Made by a program: the position numbers and the translations under genes. The notes beneath the pieces were generated by a model. It made no database searches and had not been told where the DNA came from. It saw only the letters and a program-made list of their open reading frames with translations. From Rossellomorea vietnamensis NBRC 101237 (lineage in GTDB: Bacteria; Bacillota; Bacilli; Bacillales; Bacillaceae_B): a DNA stretch of 64,000 nt. Where the stretch lies: the NCBI RefSeq assembly GCF_001591825.1, contig NZ_BCVQ01000003.1, positions 124,001 through 188,000 on the forward strand, read 5' to 3'. Shown piece by piece: positions 33,384 through 41,837 of this stretch (positions within the stretch are counted from its first letter, which is position 1; each line of letters begins with the position of its first letter).

Positions 33384-35300
33384 ATGAGCTCACAATCCAA
33401 AGCACTATCCATGGGGTCACCGAAAGATACCATGCACTTCCTTGAAAAAATAAAGCCTCATGCCGAACTAATCGCGGCCCTTATCAGCGGTGTGTTCATA
33501 TTACTCGGATGGCTGACATCTCATAATGACTCAAGCATGAGCATCATCTTCTACCTCCTTGCCTTTGCCATCGGCGGTTTTGCGAAAGCGAAAGAAGGAA
33601 TTGAAGAAACCATCGAAAACAAAGAACTGAATGTTGAGATGCTGATGATTTTTGCCGCTGTCGGATCTGCCATCATCGGGTACTGGACGGAAGGGGCGAT
33701 CCTGATCTTCATCTTCGCCGTCAGCGGAGCCCTTGAAACCTATACGATGAACAAAAGTCAGAAGGAAATCTCCGCCCTCATGCAGCTTCAACCGGAAGAA
33801 GCATGGCTTGTCACAGGTTCAGGCGAAAAGAAAGTCCATGTTTCAAGCCTCGAAATCGGTGATCACATCCTGATCAAACCGGGTGAACGGGTACCGACGG
33901 ACGGTGTGGTCGTAAAAGGAACAACATCCATCGATGAAGCAGCGATTTCCGGTGAAGCCGTCCCTGTCACAAAAGGTCAAAGAGATGAAGTGTTCGCGGG
34001 AACGGTCAACATCAACGGTGCCATCACGGTGGAAATGACCAAACCGAGCAGCGAAACCCTTTTCCAAAAAATCATCGACCTGGTTCAATCGGCCCAAAGC
34101 GAAAAATCCCCTTCACAGCAGTTCATCGAACGCTTCGAAGGGACCTATGTAAAAATCGTCCTCGCCGTCGTGTTCCTGATGATGTTTCTCCCTCACTTCA
34201 TCCTCGGATGGAGCTGGACGGAAACATTCTACCGTGCCATGGTCCTCCTGGTGGTCGCATCCCCGTGTGCCCTGGTCGCAGCCATCATGCCGGCCAGTCT
34301 TTCGGCCATCTCAAACGGTGCCCGCCACGGGATCCTTTTCAAAGGCGGCGCCCACTTGGAGAATTTGAGTAATATCAAAGCGATTGCCTTTGATAAAACA
34401 GGAACGTTGACGAAAGGAAAACCCGTAGTGACGGATATCCTGATTGCAGATACGATGAATGAACGTGACGTAATAAGCGCAGTTGCTTCCATAGAGAATC
34501 AGTCGAACCATCCACTCGCACAGGCCATCGTCGGTCACGCAACCCGCGAGTTCGACGTACAACTATTCCAGCCAGATTCCCTGGAGGATGTATCCGGATG
34601 GGGAGTCAAAGCCCTTGTGGACGGGTCCGAATGGAAAATCGGGAAAGCCGACTTTGTGAATAAACGTTTGGCAGAAACGTTTATGAATGGAGCATACGGA
34701 AGAATCGCCTCTGAAGGAAAGACGACCGTTTTTGTGGCAAAAGAAAATGAAATCGTCGCACTGATCGCCCTGAAGGACGTCGTCCGGAATGAAACCATCG
34801 AAGCACTGAAGCTTCTGGAAAAAGAAGGCGTCCAGACGATCATGCTGACTGGCGACAATGAAAAAACGGCCCGTGCCATCGCAGAAGAAGCGGGCGTCGC
34901 TTCCTTCATTGCCGAATGCCTGCCGGAAACGAAAGTTGAAGAATTGAAAACGTTGAAGGATCAATTCGGAACGGTCGGTATGGTCGGAGACGGCATCAAT
35001 GACGCACCGGCCCTCGCAACGGCCAACGTCGGAATCGCCATGGGAGAAGGAACCGACGTCGCCTTGGAGACAGCCGATGTCGTCTTGATGAAAAACGATC
35101 TGACACGTATCGCTGAAGCCATCAAACTATCGAAAAAGATGAAGCGCATCGTCCAGCAAAACGTCGTTTTCTCCATTGCGGTCATCATGCTGTTGATTGC
35201 CTCCAACTTCCTGCAGATCCTCGACCTCCCTTATGGAGTCATCGGACATGAAGGAAGTACGATATTGGTTATTTTAAATGGATTACGGTTACTGAAATAA
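33384..35300 (+). CDS. pfeT: P1B-type metal efflux ATPase PfeT (formerly ZosA)
   Basis: A 638-residue heavy-metal P-type ATPase; B. subtilis PfeT has 637. The N-terminus lacks CxxC metal-binding domains. Membrane motif VVASPCALVAA (SPC), actuator SGEAVPVTKG, phosphorylation loop AFDKTGTLTKGKP, ATP domain SNHPLAQAI and hinge MVGDGINDAPALA are all present. The family P1B4 member in B. subtilis exports ferrous iron and is PerR- and Fur-controlled, which fits the boxes upstream. ATG at 33384 follows AAGGAGG by 7 nt. Confidence 0.92.
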   Translation: MSSQSKALSMGSPKDTMHFLEKIKPHAELIAALISGVFILLGWLTSHNDSSMSIIFYLLAFAIGGFAKAKEGIEETIENKELNVEMLMIFAAVGSAIIGYWTEGAILIFIFAVSGALETYTMNKSQKEISALMQLQPEEAWLVTGSGEKKVHVSSLEIGDHILIKPGERVPTDGVVVKGTTSIDEAAISGEAVPVTKGQRDEVFAGTVNINGAITVEMTKPSSETLFQKIIDLVQSAQSEKSPSQQFIERFEGTYVKIVLAVVFLMMFLPHFILGWSWTETFYRAMVLLVVASPCALVAAIMPASLSAISNGARHGILFKGGAHLENLSNIKAIAFDKTGTLTKGKPVVTDILIADTMNERDVISAVASIENQSNHPLAQAIVGHATREFDVQLFQPDSLEDVSGWGVKALVDGSEWKIGKADFVNKRLAETFMNGAYGRIASEGKTTVFVAKENEIVALIALKDVVRNETIEALKLLEKEGVQTIMLTGDNEKTARAIAEEAGVASFIAECLPETKVEELKTLKDQFGTVGMVGDGINDAPALATANVGIAMGEGTDVALETADVVLMKNDLTRIAEAIKLSKKMKRIVQQNVVFSIAVIMLLIASNFLQILDLPYGVIGHEGSTILVILNGLRLLK

Positions 35301-35305
35301 TGATG

Positions 35306-35332
35306 AAGAGCATCCGGCCGGGTGCTCTTTTT
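35306..35332 (+). terminator. terminator of pfeT
   Basis: Stem AAGAGCATCC/GGGTGCTCTT around GGCC, then five T. Confidence 0.85.
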
Positions 35333-35462
35333 GTATAGGAATAACCTCTTTTATCCACATGTGAATAACTTTCGAAACCTTCAAATACTATCCACAACCT
35401 CTCACCCACTACTAAACAACTACCTCTCACTTCCCCGTCCCCACCGCAGCCCTCCTACTACC

Positions 35463-35476
35463 AAGGTCCGTCCCTC
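35463..35476 (+). repeat. copy of the AAGGTCCGTCCCTC repeat
   Basis: Exact 14-mer, the last copy I saw going rightward. The rest of 35333-35718 is AT-rich promoter DNA of the PTS operon with the LacI/cre-like site below; I found no small gene. Confidence 0.85.
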
Positions 35477-35553
35477 ACACCACTAATATTTTACTAAAAT
35501 ACTATTTTGTTATTGCTTTCTTGAAAGGGATATCATAAAATGTGTTTAGCTAG

Positions 35554-35567
35554 TGCAAACGGTTGCA
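35554..35567 (+). promoter_or_regulatory. cre/LacI-type operator upstream of the maltose PTS genes
   Basis: TGCAAACGGTTGCA is self-complementary at 12 of 14 positions with a central CG. It fits the loose cre pattern WTGNAANCGNWNNCW and equally a MalR-type LacI operator. It lies about 150 nt upstream of the start. A second imperfect inverted repeat (GCGTTTCA ... TGTAAACGC) lies at 35617-35651. Confidence 0.5.
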
Positions 35568-35718
35568 TCTATTATGCATCTATTTTCACTTACATAGCAC
35601 CATACTATGAAGACACAGCGACACGCGTTTCACTTTAAACTGAAATGTAAACGCACACATGTCATCCAATGTAAGAAATATAGTCAAATAGATTGATATC
35701 AAAGGAGGAAACGGGTTT

Positions 35719-37353
35719 ATGAAGAATGTATTGTCATTTGATTTTTGGCAGAAGTTCGGGAAAGCATTGCTTGTGGTCGTGGCCGTCATGCCAGCTGCAG
35801 GGATCATGATTTCCCTCGGTAAGTTGATTGCCATGATGGGTGGAGACATCACATTAGTGCAAACGATTGCAAGAGTAATGGAGGATATTGGTTGGGGCGT
35901 CATTACGAATCTTCACATCCTCTTCGCCGTAGCCATCGGGGGCTCATGGGCGAAAGAACGTGCAGGCGGAGCCTTCGCTGCCCTGATCGCCTTCATTTTG
36001 ATCAACCGGATCACAGGAGCGATCTTCGGAGTGAGCGGGGATATGCTTTCAGACCCTGAAGCAACGGTCTCTTCCCTATTCGGCCAAACGCTGGTCGTTT
36101 CGGATTATTTCACTTCGGTCCTTGGTGCACCTGCCCTTAACATGGGGGTATTCGTCGGAATCATTTCCGGTTTCCTTGGAGCGAATCTTTTCAACAAGTA
36201 TTACAACTACAGCAAATTGCCTGATGCCCTTTCCTTCTTTAATGGAAAACGTTTCGTACCATTTGTGGTCATCGTCGGCTCTGTCATCATCGCCGTCATC
36301 ATGTCAATTGTATGGCCGTTCATTCAAGGGTTACTGAATGACTTTGGTCAATGGATCGCCACATCACGTAACACGGCACCCATCATCGCGCCTTTCGTAT
36401 TCGGTGCGTTAGAGCGACTGTTACTGCCATTCGGTCTGCATCATATGCTGACCGTTCCGATCAACTACACGGAACTTGGCGGAACATATACAATCCTGAC
36501 AGGTTCAAGCGCAGGATCGACGGTTGCGGGACAAGATCCATTATGGCTTGCCTGGATCGCCGACTTAAACAATTTCCTGGCTGCAGGAGACACGGCAAGC
36601 TATAAACAATTGTTAAACGATGTGACACCGGCACGTTTCAAAGTCGGTCAAATGATTTTATCCACAGCTGCCCTGATCGGTATCGCGTATGCCATGTACC
36701 GCAATGTGGATAAAGATAAAAAGAAGAAATACAAATCTATGTTCTTCTCAGCAGGATTGGCTGTATTCTTAACGGGAGTTACCGAGCCCATTGAATTCAT
36801 GTTCATGTTCGCTGCCCCGCTTTTATATGTTGTGTATGCGATCATGACGGGACTTGCTTTTGCGATTGTGGATATCGTCCACATCCGCGTTCACTCTTTT
36901 GGATCCATCGAGCTTCTCACCCGTGTACCGATGATCATTAAAGCAGGTCTGTGGGTAGATCTTGTAAACTTTGTCATTGCCTGCCTCGTATTCTTTGGTC
37001 TGAACTTTGCCGTTGCCAACTTACTGATCAAAAAGTTCAACTTCCCGACACCGGGCCGTAATGGAAACTACATTGAAGATGAAGCTTCGACGGGCGGAGG
37101 TACGGTAAGTGCCGATTCCATCGCGCCAAAAGTCGTTGCCATGCTTGGCGGTAAAGAAAACATCGTGGACGTCGATGCCTGCATGACCCGTCTTCGTGTA
37201 ACGGTAAAAGACACAAGCCTTGTCGGCACGGAACAGGAATGGAAGAAAAACGGGGCACTCGGCCTCATCCTAAAAGATAAAGGCGTCCAGGCCATTTACG
37301 GTCCGAAAGCAGACGTCATCAAGTCGGACATTCAAGACCTGCTGGGAGCGTAA
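35719..37353 (+). CDS. malT: PTS sugar transporter, EIICB, maltose type
   Basis: A 544-residue fused PTS permease. The EIIC domain has about ten helices (FGKALLVVVAVMPAAGIMISLGK; PFGLHHMLTVPINYTELGG; VTEPIEFMFMFAAPLLY; VHIRVHSFGSIELLTRVPM). The EIIB domain ends with the phosphocysteine in DVDACMTRLRVTVKD and VQAIYGPKADVI. No EIIA is attached, so a glucose-type EIIA encoded elsewhere is needed. The gene 3 nt downstream resembles maltose 6'-phosphate phosphatase, which points to maltose (Enterococcus MalT). The symbol is inferred from that pairing. AAAGGAGG precedes the start. Confidence 0.82.
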   Translation: MKNVLSFDFWQKFGKALLVVVAVMPAAGIMISLGKLIAMMGGDITLVQTIARVMEDIGWGVITNLHILFAVAIGGSWAKERAGGAFAALIAFILINRITGAIFGVSGDMLSDPEATVSSLFGQTLVVSDYFTSVLGAPALNMGVFVGIISGFLGANLFNKYYNYSKLPDALSFFNGKRFVPFVVIVGSVIIAVIMSIVWPFIQGLLNDFGQWIATSRNTAPIIAPFVFGALERLLLPFGLHHMLTVPINYTELGGTYTILTGSSAGSTVAGQDPLWLAWIADLNNFLAAGDTASYKQLLNDVTPARFKVGQMILSTAALIGIAYAMYRNVDKDKKKKYKSMFFSAGLAVFLTGVTEPIEFMFMFAAPLLYVVYAIMTGLAFAIVDIVHIRVHSFGSIELLTRVPMIIKAGLWVDLVNFVIACLVFFGLNFAVANLLIKKFNFPTPGRNGNYIEDEASTGGGTVSADSIAPKVVAMLGGKENIVDVDACMTRLRVTVKDTSLVGTEQEWKKNGALGLILKDKGVQAIYGPKADVIKSDIQDLLGA

Positions 37354-37356
37354 GCC

Positions 37357-38154
37357 ATGAAATTACTGACGCTTAATTGTCACTCCTGGCAGGAAGACAA
37401 CCAGCTCGACAAGATCTCGATTCTAGCCGATGACATCGCGGAGAAATCCTATGATGTCATCGCCCTTCAGGAAGTCAGTCAGCTGATCGAAAGCGAAATC
37501 GTCCATGGCCTGGTCAAAAAAGACAATTTCGCCCTTGTCCTACTTGGGGAACTTGAGAAGCGAGGCGTGACAAATTACACACTCGTCTGGGACTTCGCTC
37601 ATATCGGCTATGATGTCTACGAAGAAGGCGTCGCCATTTTGACGAAGTACCCCATAGTTGAGGAACATCGCTTCTTCATCTCGAAAAGCCATGATCCATC
37701 CTATTGGAAAACCCGTAAGATCGTCGGGGCCACCATTTCTTATCATGGTAAGCCCCTCACCTTCTACTCCTGCCACCTCGGCTGGTGGACGGACGAAGAA
37801 GAACCATTCAAGTACCAGGCAGACTCCTTAATGGAACAGGTCACCCCGGAATCCCCCTTCTTCCTGATGGGCGATTTCAATAACGATGCCCTGGTTCGTG
37901 ATGAAGGATACGATTATCTCCTTTCCAAAGGACTCACAGATACATTCGGGGAAGCCCTTGAACGGGACAACGGCATCACCGTCCGCGGAAACATTGCCGG
38001 TTGGGATGAGAATACAGTCGATTTACGGCTCGATCTTATCCTCTCCAGTAAAAAAATAGATGTCGCTTCCTCCCGGGTCATCTTCAATGATGGTAATAAA
38101 CCTGTCGTATCGGATCATTTCGGAGTGGAAGTTGAGTTAGTAGAAAGCAACTGA
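37357..38154 (+). CDS. mapP: maltose 6'-phosphate phosphatase-like (MapP), endonuclease/exonuclease/phosphatase fold
   Basis: A 265-residue metal-dependent hydrolase: LLTLNCHSWQED, VIALQEVSQ, GVAILTKYPIVEEH, FYSCHLGWWTDEE, FFLMGDFNNDA and VSDHFGVEVEL, the complete EEP catalytic set. E. faecalis MapP has this fold and lies beside the maltose PTS gene; it dephosphorylates incoming maltose 6'-phosphate to maltose. Three nt from the malT stop, so clearly co-transcribed. Assignment rests on context plus fold; other sugar-phosphate or nuclease activity is possible. Confidence 0.72.
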   Translation: MKLLTLNCHSWQEDNQLDKISILADDIAEKSYDVIALQEVSQLIESEIVHGLVKKDNFALVLLGELEKRGVTNYTLVWDFAHIGYDVYEEGVAILTKYPIVEEHRFFISKSHDPSYWKTRKIVGATISYHGKPLTFYSCHLGWWTDEEEPFKYQADSLMEQVTPESPFFLMGDFNNDALVRDEGYDYLLSKGLTDTFGEALERDNGITVRGNIAGWDENTVDLRLDLILSSKKIDVASSRVIFNDGNKPVVSDHFGVEVELVESN

Positions 38155-38177
38155 TCGTGGATCGGTTGCTTTTTTTT
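38145..38177 (+). terminator. terminator of malT-mapP
   Basis: Stem AAGCAACTGATC/GATCGGTTGCTT overlapping the mapP stop, then eight T. Confidence 0.88.
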
Positions 38178-38257
38178 GCGTTCGAAAAGGTCTTACGGGA
38201 AGATATCGACCGTTCTACATCTATTAACAAACCTCTCAACCTCCCTATTCCCCCCAC

Positions 38258-38283
38258 GTTTAATAAATCCCCATCAGTGGTAA
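38258..38283 (+). promoter_or_regulatory. possible SigB promoter of ydaP
   Basis: GTTTAA, a 14-nt spacer, then TGGTAA compared with the SigB consensus GTTTAA-N12-15-GGGTAT. B. subtilis ydaP is a SigB regulon member. Confidence 0.5.
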
Positions 38284-38316
38284 AAAAATCACTATACACT
38301 AAAAGGAGGTTCAACT

Positions 38317-40038
38317 ATGGGACATAAACTCGCAGGGCAGGCAGCTGCCGACATCATGGAACAATGGAAGATCAAGCATGTATTCGGTCTTCCCGGTGAT
38401 TCCATCAATCACTTTGTCGACGTACTGCGAAGTGAAAAAGAGGAAATCGAGTTCATCCAAGTCAGACATGAGGAAGTCGGGGCACTCGCCGCCTCGTCGT
38501 ATGCAAAACTTACGGGAAATATCGGGGTATGTTTATCCATTGGCGGACCCGGTGCCATCCACCTGTTAAATGGATTGTATGACGCAAAGGCGGACGGAGC
38601 ACCCGTATTGGTTTTGGCCGGACAGGTCGCGACAGAAGAGCTTGGAATGGATTCCTTCCAGGAAGTTCATCTGGACCGGGTGTTTGCGGACGTTTCCGTA
38701 TACTGTGAACTGGTCTCATCACCTGAATCACTTCCCGATCTCATGAATCAGGCCATCAGGACCGCTTATGCAAAAAAAGGAGTGTCCGTGCTGATCATCC
38801 CCGACGACATCCCCGGGCAAAAAATCAAGGACTCCATAAAAGATACGTCCAGTATCCCGGCTGCAACCATCGCCGCTCCCCTTGAACAAGATATGAAGAC
38901 CGGAATGGAATATGTACATAAGGCACAGCGTCCGGTCATCCTTGCAGGAACGGGATCCAGGCATGCAGCACGTGAACTTGAGGCTTTCGCTGAAAAGATC
39001 GCGGCTCCGGTCATCTTTACGCTTCCGGCTAAAGGAATATTCCCTGACAAGCATCCCCATAATCTCGGACAGCTCGGTCAAATCGGGACAAAACCTGCTT
39101 ATGAAGCCATGGAGGAAGCAGATCTTCTCATCATGATCGGTACGTCGTTCCCTTATCGTGATTTTCTTCCCGATGATACGCCAGCCGTTCAGATCGATGC
39201 GGATCCGGCACAAATCGGAAAGAGATATCCCGTTAGCGTCGGGATCGTCGGAGATTCGAACCTTGTATTAAAACGATGGAATCAACAGCTTCCCGTCAAA
39301 GAGGACCGATCCTTTTTGGAAGAATGCCAGAACAATATGAAGAACTGGTGGAAGCATGTTGAAAAAGACGAAGTAGAAGCGACGATGCCCATGAAGGCTC
39401 CTCAAGTCATTGCGGCCCTCCAGAAGATTGCAGACGACGATGCGATCCTGTCCGTCGATGTCGGCAATGTAACCGTCTGGACCGCCAGACACTTCAAGAT
39501 GACCAATCAGAAAATGATTATTTCCAGCTGGATGGCGACCATGGGATGCGGACTACCAGGGGCGATCGCAAGCGGCCTGGCAGAGCCTGAGCGCCAGTCG
39601 ATTGCCGTATGCGGAGACGGTGGGTTCACCATGGTGATGCATGATTTCGTTACGGCGGTCAAATACAAGCTGCCGATCATCGTCGTCATCATGAACAACA
39701 GTAAAATCGGCATGATCAAGTATGAACAGGAATCCATCGGCCACCTGGAATATGAAACGGATCTTCAGGACATCGATTTCGCCCAGTTCGCCAAAGCATG
39801 TGGAGGGGAAGGTTATCGTGTCATGAAACATGAGGATCTTCAGCCTGCCTTTGATATGGCTGCAAAATCCAATAAGCCGGTCATCATCGATTGTGTCATC
39901 GAAGATCAGCCACCGCTACCCGGTAAGATCAACTTCGAACAGGCCGCCGGTTATTCAAAGCATGTCATGAAGAAATTCTTCAAGAAGCATGAAGCCGAAA
40001 TGCCACCGTTACGCAAAGCCATGAAACGACTATTTTAA
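38317..40038 (+). CDS. ydaP: pyruvate oxidase-like thiamine-diphosphate enzyme YdaP
   Basis: A 573-residue TPP enzyme of the pyruvate oxidase/acetolactate synthase class. The N-terminal Pyr domain has HVFGLPGDSINHFVDVL, the catalytic Glu in IQVRHEEVGALAAS, and GVCLSIGGPGAIHLLNGLYDAK. The C-terminal PP domain has AVCGDGGFTMVMHDFVTAVKY...NNSKIGMIKYE (GDG...N motif). The family usually makes acetyl phosphate or acetate from pyruvate; the physiological reaction in Bacillus is not established. AAAGGAGG lies 8 nt before the ATG. Confidence 0.9.
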   Translation: MGHKLAGQAAADIMEQWKIKHVFGLPGDSINHFVDVLRSEKEEIEFIQVRHEEVGALAASSYAKLTGNIGVCLSIGGPGAIHLLNGLYDAKADGAPVLVLAGQVATEELGMDSFQEVHLDRVFADVSVYCELVSSPESLPDLMNQAIRTAYAKKGVSVLIIPDDIPGQKIKDSIKDTSSIPAATIAAPLEQDMKTGMEYVHKAQRPVILAGTGSRHAARELEAFAEKIAAPVIFTLPAKGIFPDKHPHNLGQLGQIGTKPAYEAMEEADLLIMIGTSFPYRDFLPDDTPAVQIDADPAQIGKRYPVSVGIVGDSNLVLKRWNQQLPVKEDRSFLEECQNNMKNWWKHVEKDEVEATMPMKAPQVIAALQKIADDDAILSVDVGNVTVWTARHFKMTNQKMIISSWMATMGCGLPGAIASGLAEPERQSIAVCGDGGFTMVMHDFVTAVKYKLPIIVVIMNNSKIGMIKYEQESIGHLEYETDLQDIDFAQFAKACGGEGYRVMKHEDLQPAFDMAAKSNKPVIIDCVIEDQPPLPGKINFEQAAGYSKHVMKKFFKKHEAEMPPLRKAMKRLF

Positions 40039-40045
40039 CAAAGAA

Positions 40046-40070
40046 GTGAGCCTATAAAAGGGCTCCTTTT
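40046..40070 (+). terminator. weak terminator between ydaP and yerD
   Basis: Stem GAGCC/GGCTC with a loop of about 8 nt and CTTTT. Short, so readthrough into yerD is likely. Confidence 0.45.
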
Positions 40071-40089
40071 CCCTATTGGAGGAATGAAA

Positions 40090-41670
40090 ATGAACAGCAT
40101 ATCCATCATTCAGTGGATTCTCCTTATCATCATCGTACTCGCACTGCTTATCCCAGCTGTCCTTATTTTTTATTTATGGATGACCGATGAAAAACAAAAG
40201 GAGCATGCGGTATTGAGGAACTTTCCGGTTCTCGGAAAAATGAGGTACATCCTCGAGAAGATCGGCCCTGAACTGAGACAATACCTCTTTCATAATGACA
40301 ACGAAGGAAAGCCCTTCTCGAGACTTGAATACACGAATACCGTCATGGCGGGTAAATACAAATCCCGGATGCTCGGCTTTGGTTCCGAGCGGGACTTCGA
40401 AAAGGAAGGCTACTACATACGAAACACCCTTTTCCCTGTCCAACGGGACGAACTCCGCATCGACAACTCACAAAAAGTAAACACCAAAATCTATAAAATC
40501 GATAAAGATAATCTGCTCAGCCGCAGGGAACACCGTGAAGAAACTGAAACCGATCCCTTTCTCCTGAAAGACGAAGATGCCCCTGTCATCGGTGAACATA
40601 CGTGCAGGCATCCCTTTACAGTGAAAGGACTCGTCGGTCAGTCCGCCATGAGCTACGGCTCCCTCGGTGAGCAGGCCATCACGGCTCTTTCAACCGGGTT
40701 GAACCTTGCTTCCGGGTCGTGGATGAACACTGGGGAAGGCGGATTATCCAAGCATCACCTGAAAGGCGGAGTCGACATCATCTGTCAGATCGGACCGGGC
40801 TTATTCGGCGTCAGAACGAAGGACGGCGAATTTTCATGGGAAGAATTCAAGAAAAAGAGTGATCTCAAAGAAGTAAAGGCCTTCGAATTGAAACTCGCCC
40901 AGGGCGCAAAGACGCGCGGCGGTCACGTTGACGGAAAAAAAGTGACACAGGAGATTGCCAACATCCGTAACGTCGAGCCATGGAAATCCATCGACAGCCC
41001 GAACCGCTTCAAGGAATTCAACAACAACGAACAGATGCTGGATTTCATCGAACAACTCCGGGAAGTCGGCGGCAAACCCGTCGGGATCAAACTGGTCGTC
41101 GGGAACACGAATGATATTGAAAGCCTCGCTTCCTACATGGCCACTTCCGGAAAACATCCCGACTTCATCACCGTGGACGGCGGAGAAGGAGGAACAGGTG
41201 CATCGTATCAGGAACTTGCGGCTTCTGCCGGAGTCCCGATCAAATCCGCCCTTCCCTTCCTTCACGACACCCTGGTGAAATACGGCGTACGGGACAAAGT
41301 GAAGATCTTTGCTTCCGGAAAATTGTTAACACCCGACAAAATTGCCTTCGCACTCGCCCTCGGTGCCGACTTTGTCAACATCGCCCGGGGACTGATGTTC
41401 TCCGTGGGCTGCATCCAGGCTCAAGTATGCCACACGAACAACTGTCCCGTCGGCGTTGCCACCACCGACAAGAAACTGCAGCGGGCACTGATCGTCGAAG
41501 AAAAAGCATTTCGCGTCTGCAACTACATCATCTCCCTCCGTGAAGGCCTGTACAATATGGCTGCAGCTGCAGGGATCGATACACCGACAAAATTCGGGCG
41601 TGAGCACATTGTATTCCGGGATGAAGACGGACGATTGCATCCGGTCAAACCGGAAAAGGCACTGTCATAA
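40090..41670 (+). CDS. yerD: FMN-binding glutamate synthase family protein YerD
   Basis: A 526-residue protein with an N-terminal membrane helix (about 8-30) followed by a GltB-like FMN and Fe-S domain. Key blocks are GQSAMSYGSLGEQAITALS, MNTGEGGLSKHH, IGPGLFGVRT, LAQGAKTRGGHVDGKKV, ITVDGGEGGTGASY and the cluster cysteines VGCIQAQVCHTNNCPVGVATTD. It lacks the glutaminase domain, so it is not a full glutamate synthase. Reaction unknown; length fits B. subtilis YerD. ATG at 40090 has GGAGG 8 nt upstream, better than the one at 40084. Confidence 0.88.
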   Translation: MNSISIIQWILLIIIVLALLIPAVLIFYLWMTDEKQKEHAVLRNFPVLGKMRYILEKIGPELRQYLFHNDNEGKPFSRLEYTNTVMAGKYKSRMLGFGSERDFEKEGYYIRNTLFPVQRDELRIDNSQKVNTKIYKIDKDNLLSRREHREETETDPFLLKDEDAPVIGEHTCRHPFTVKGLVGQSAMSYGSLGEQAITALSTGLNLASGSWMNTGEGGLSKHHLKGGVDIICQIGPGLFGVRTKDGEFSWEEFKKKSDLKEVKAFELKLAQGAKTRGGHVDGKKVTQEIANIRNVEPWKSIDSPNRFKEFNNNEQMLDFIEQLREVGGKPVGIKLVVGNTNDIESLASYMATSGKHPDFITVDGGEGGTGASYQELAASAGVPIKSALPFLHDTLVKYGVRDKVKIFASGKLLTPDKIAFALALGADFVNIARGLMFSVGCIQAQVCHTNNCPVGVATTDKKLQRALIVEEKAFRVCNYIISLREGLYNMAAAAGIDTPTKFGREHIVFRDEDGRLHPVKPEKALS

Positions 41671-41674
41671 TGGA

Positions 41675-41707
41675 AAGAAGCAGCCGATGTCGGCTGCTTC
41701 TTTTTTT
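41675..41707 (+). terminator. terminator of yerD
   Basis: Stem GAAGCAGCCGA/TCGGCTGCTTC with a 2-nt loop, followed by seven T. Confidence 0.9.
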
Positions 41708-41792
41708 GGTGACGGGAGTGGATATTGACCGTTCTTCATTCCCGACAAAACCCGCCCCCTTCCAGACCGAGCGCTCAGTCAAGTTTATCCAC

Positions 41793-41827
41793 AAAAAAAC
41801 ACAGCGCCCCCAAAACAAGACGCCGTG
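41793..41827 (-). terminator. terminator of the GH16 gene
   Basis: Stem CACGGCG/CGCTGTG (one wobble) then seven T on the minus strand. Confidence 0.6.
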
Positions 41828-41837
41828 CCCCACACTC

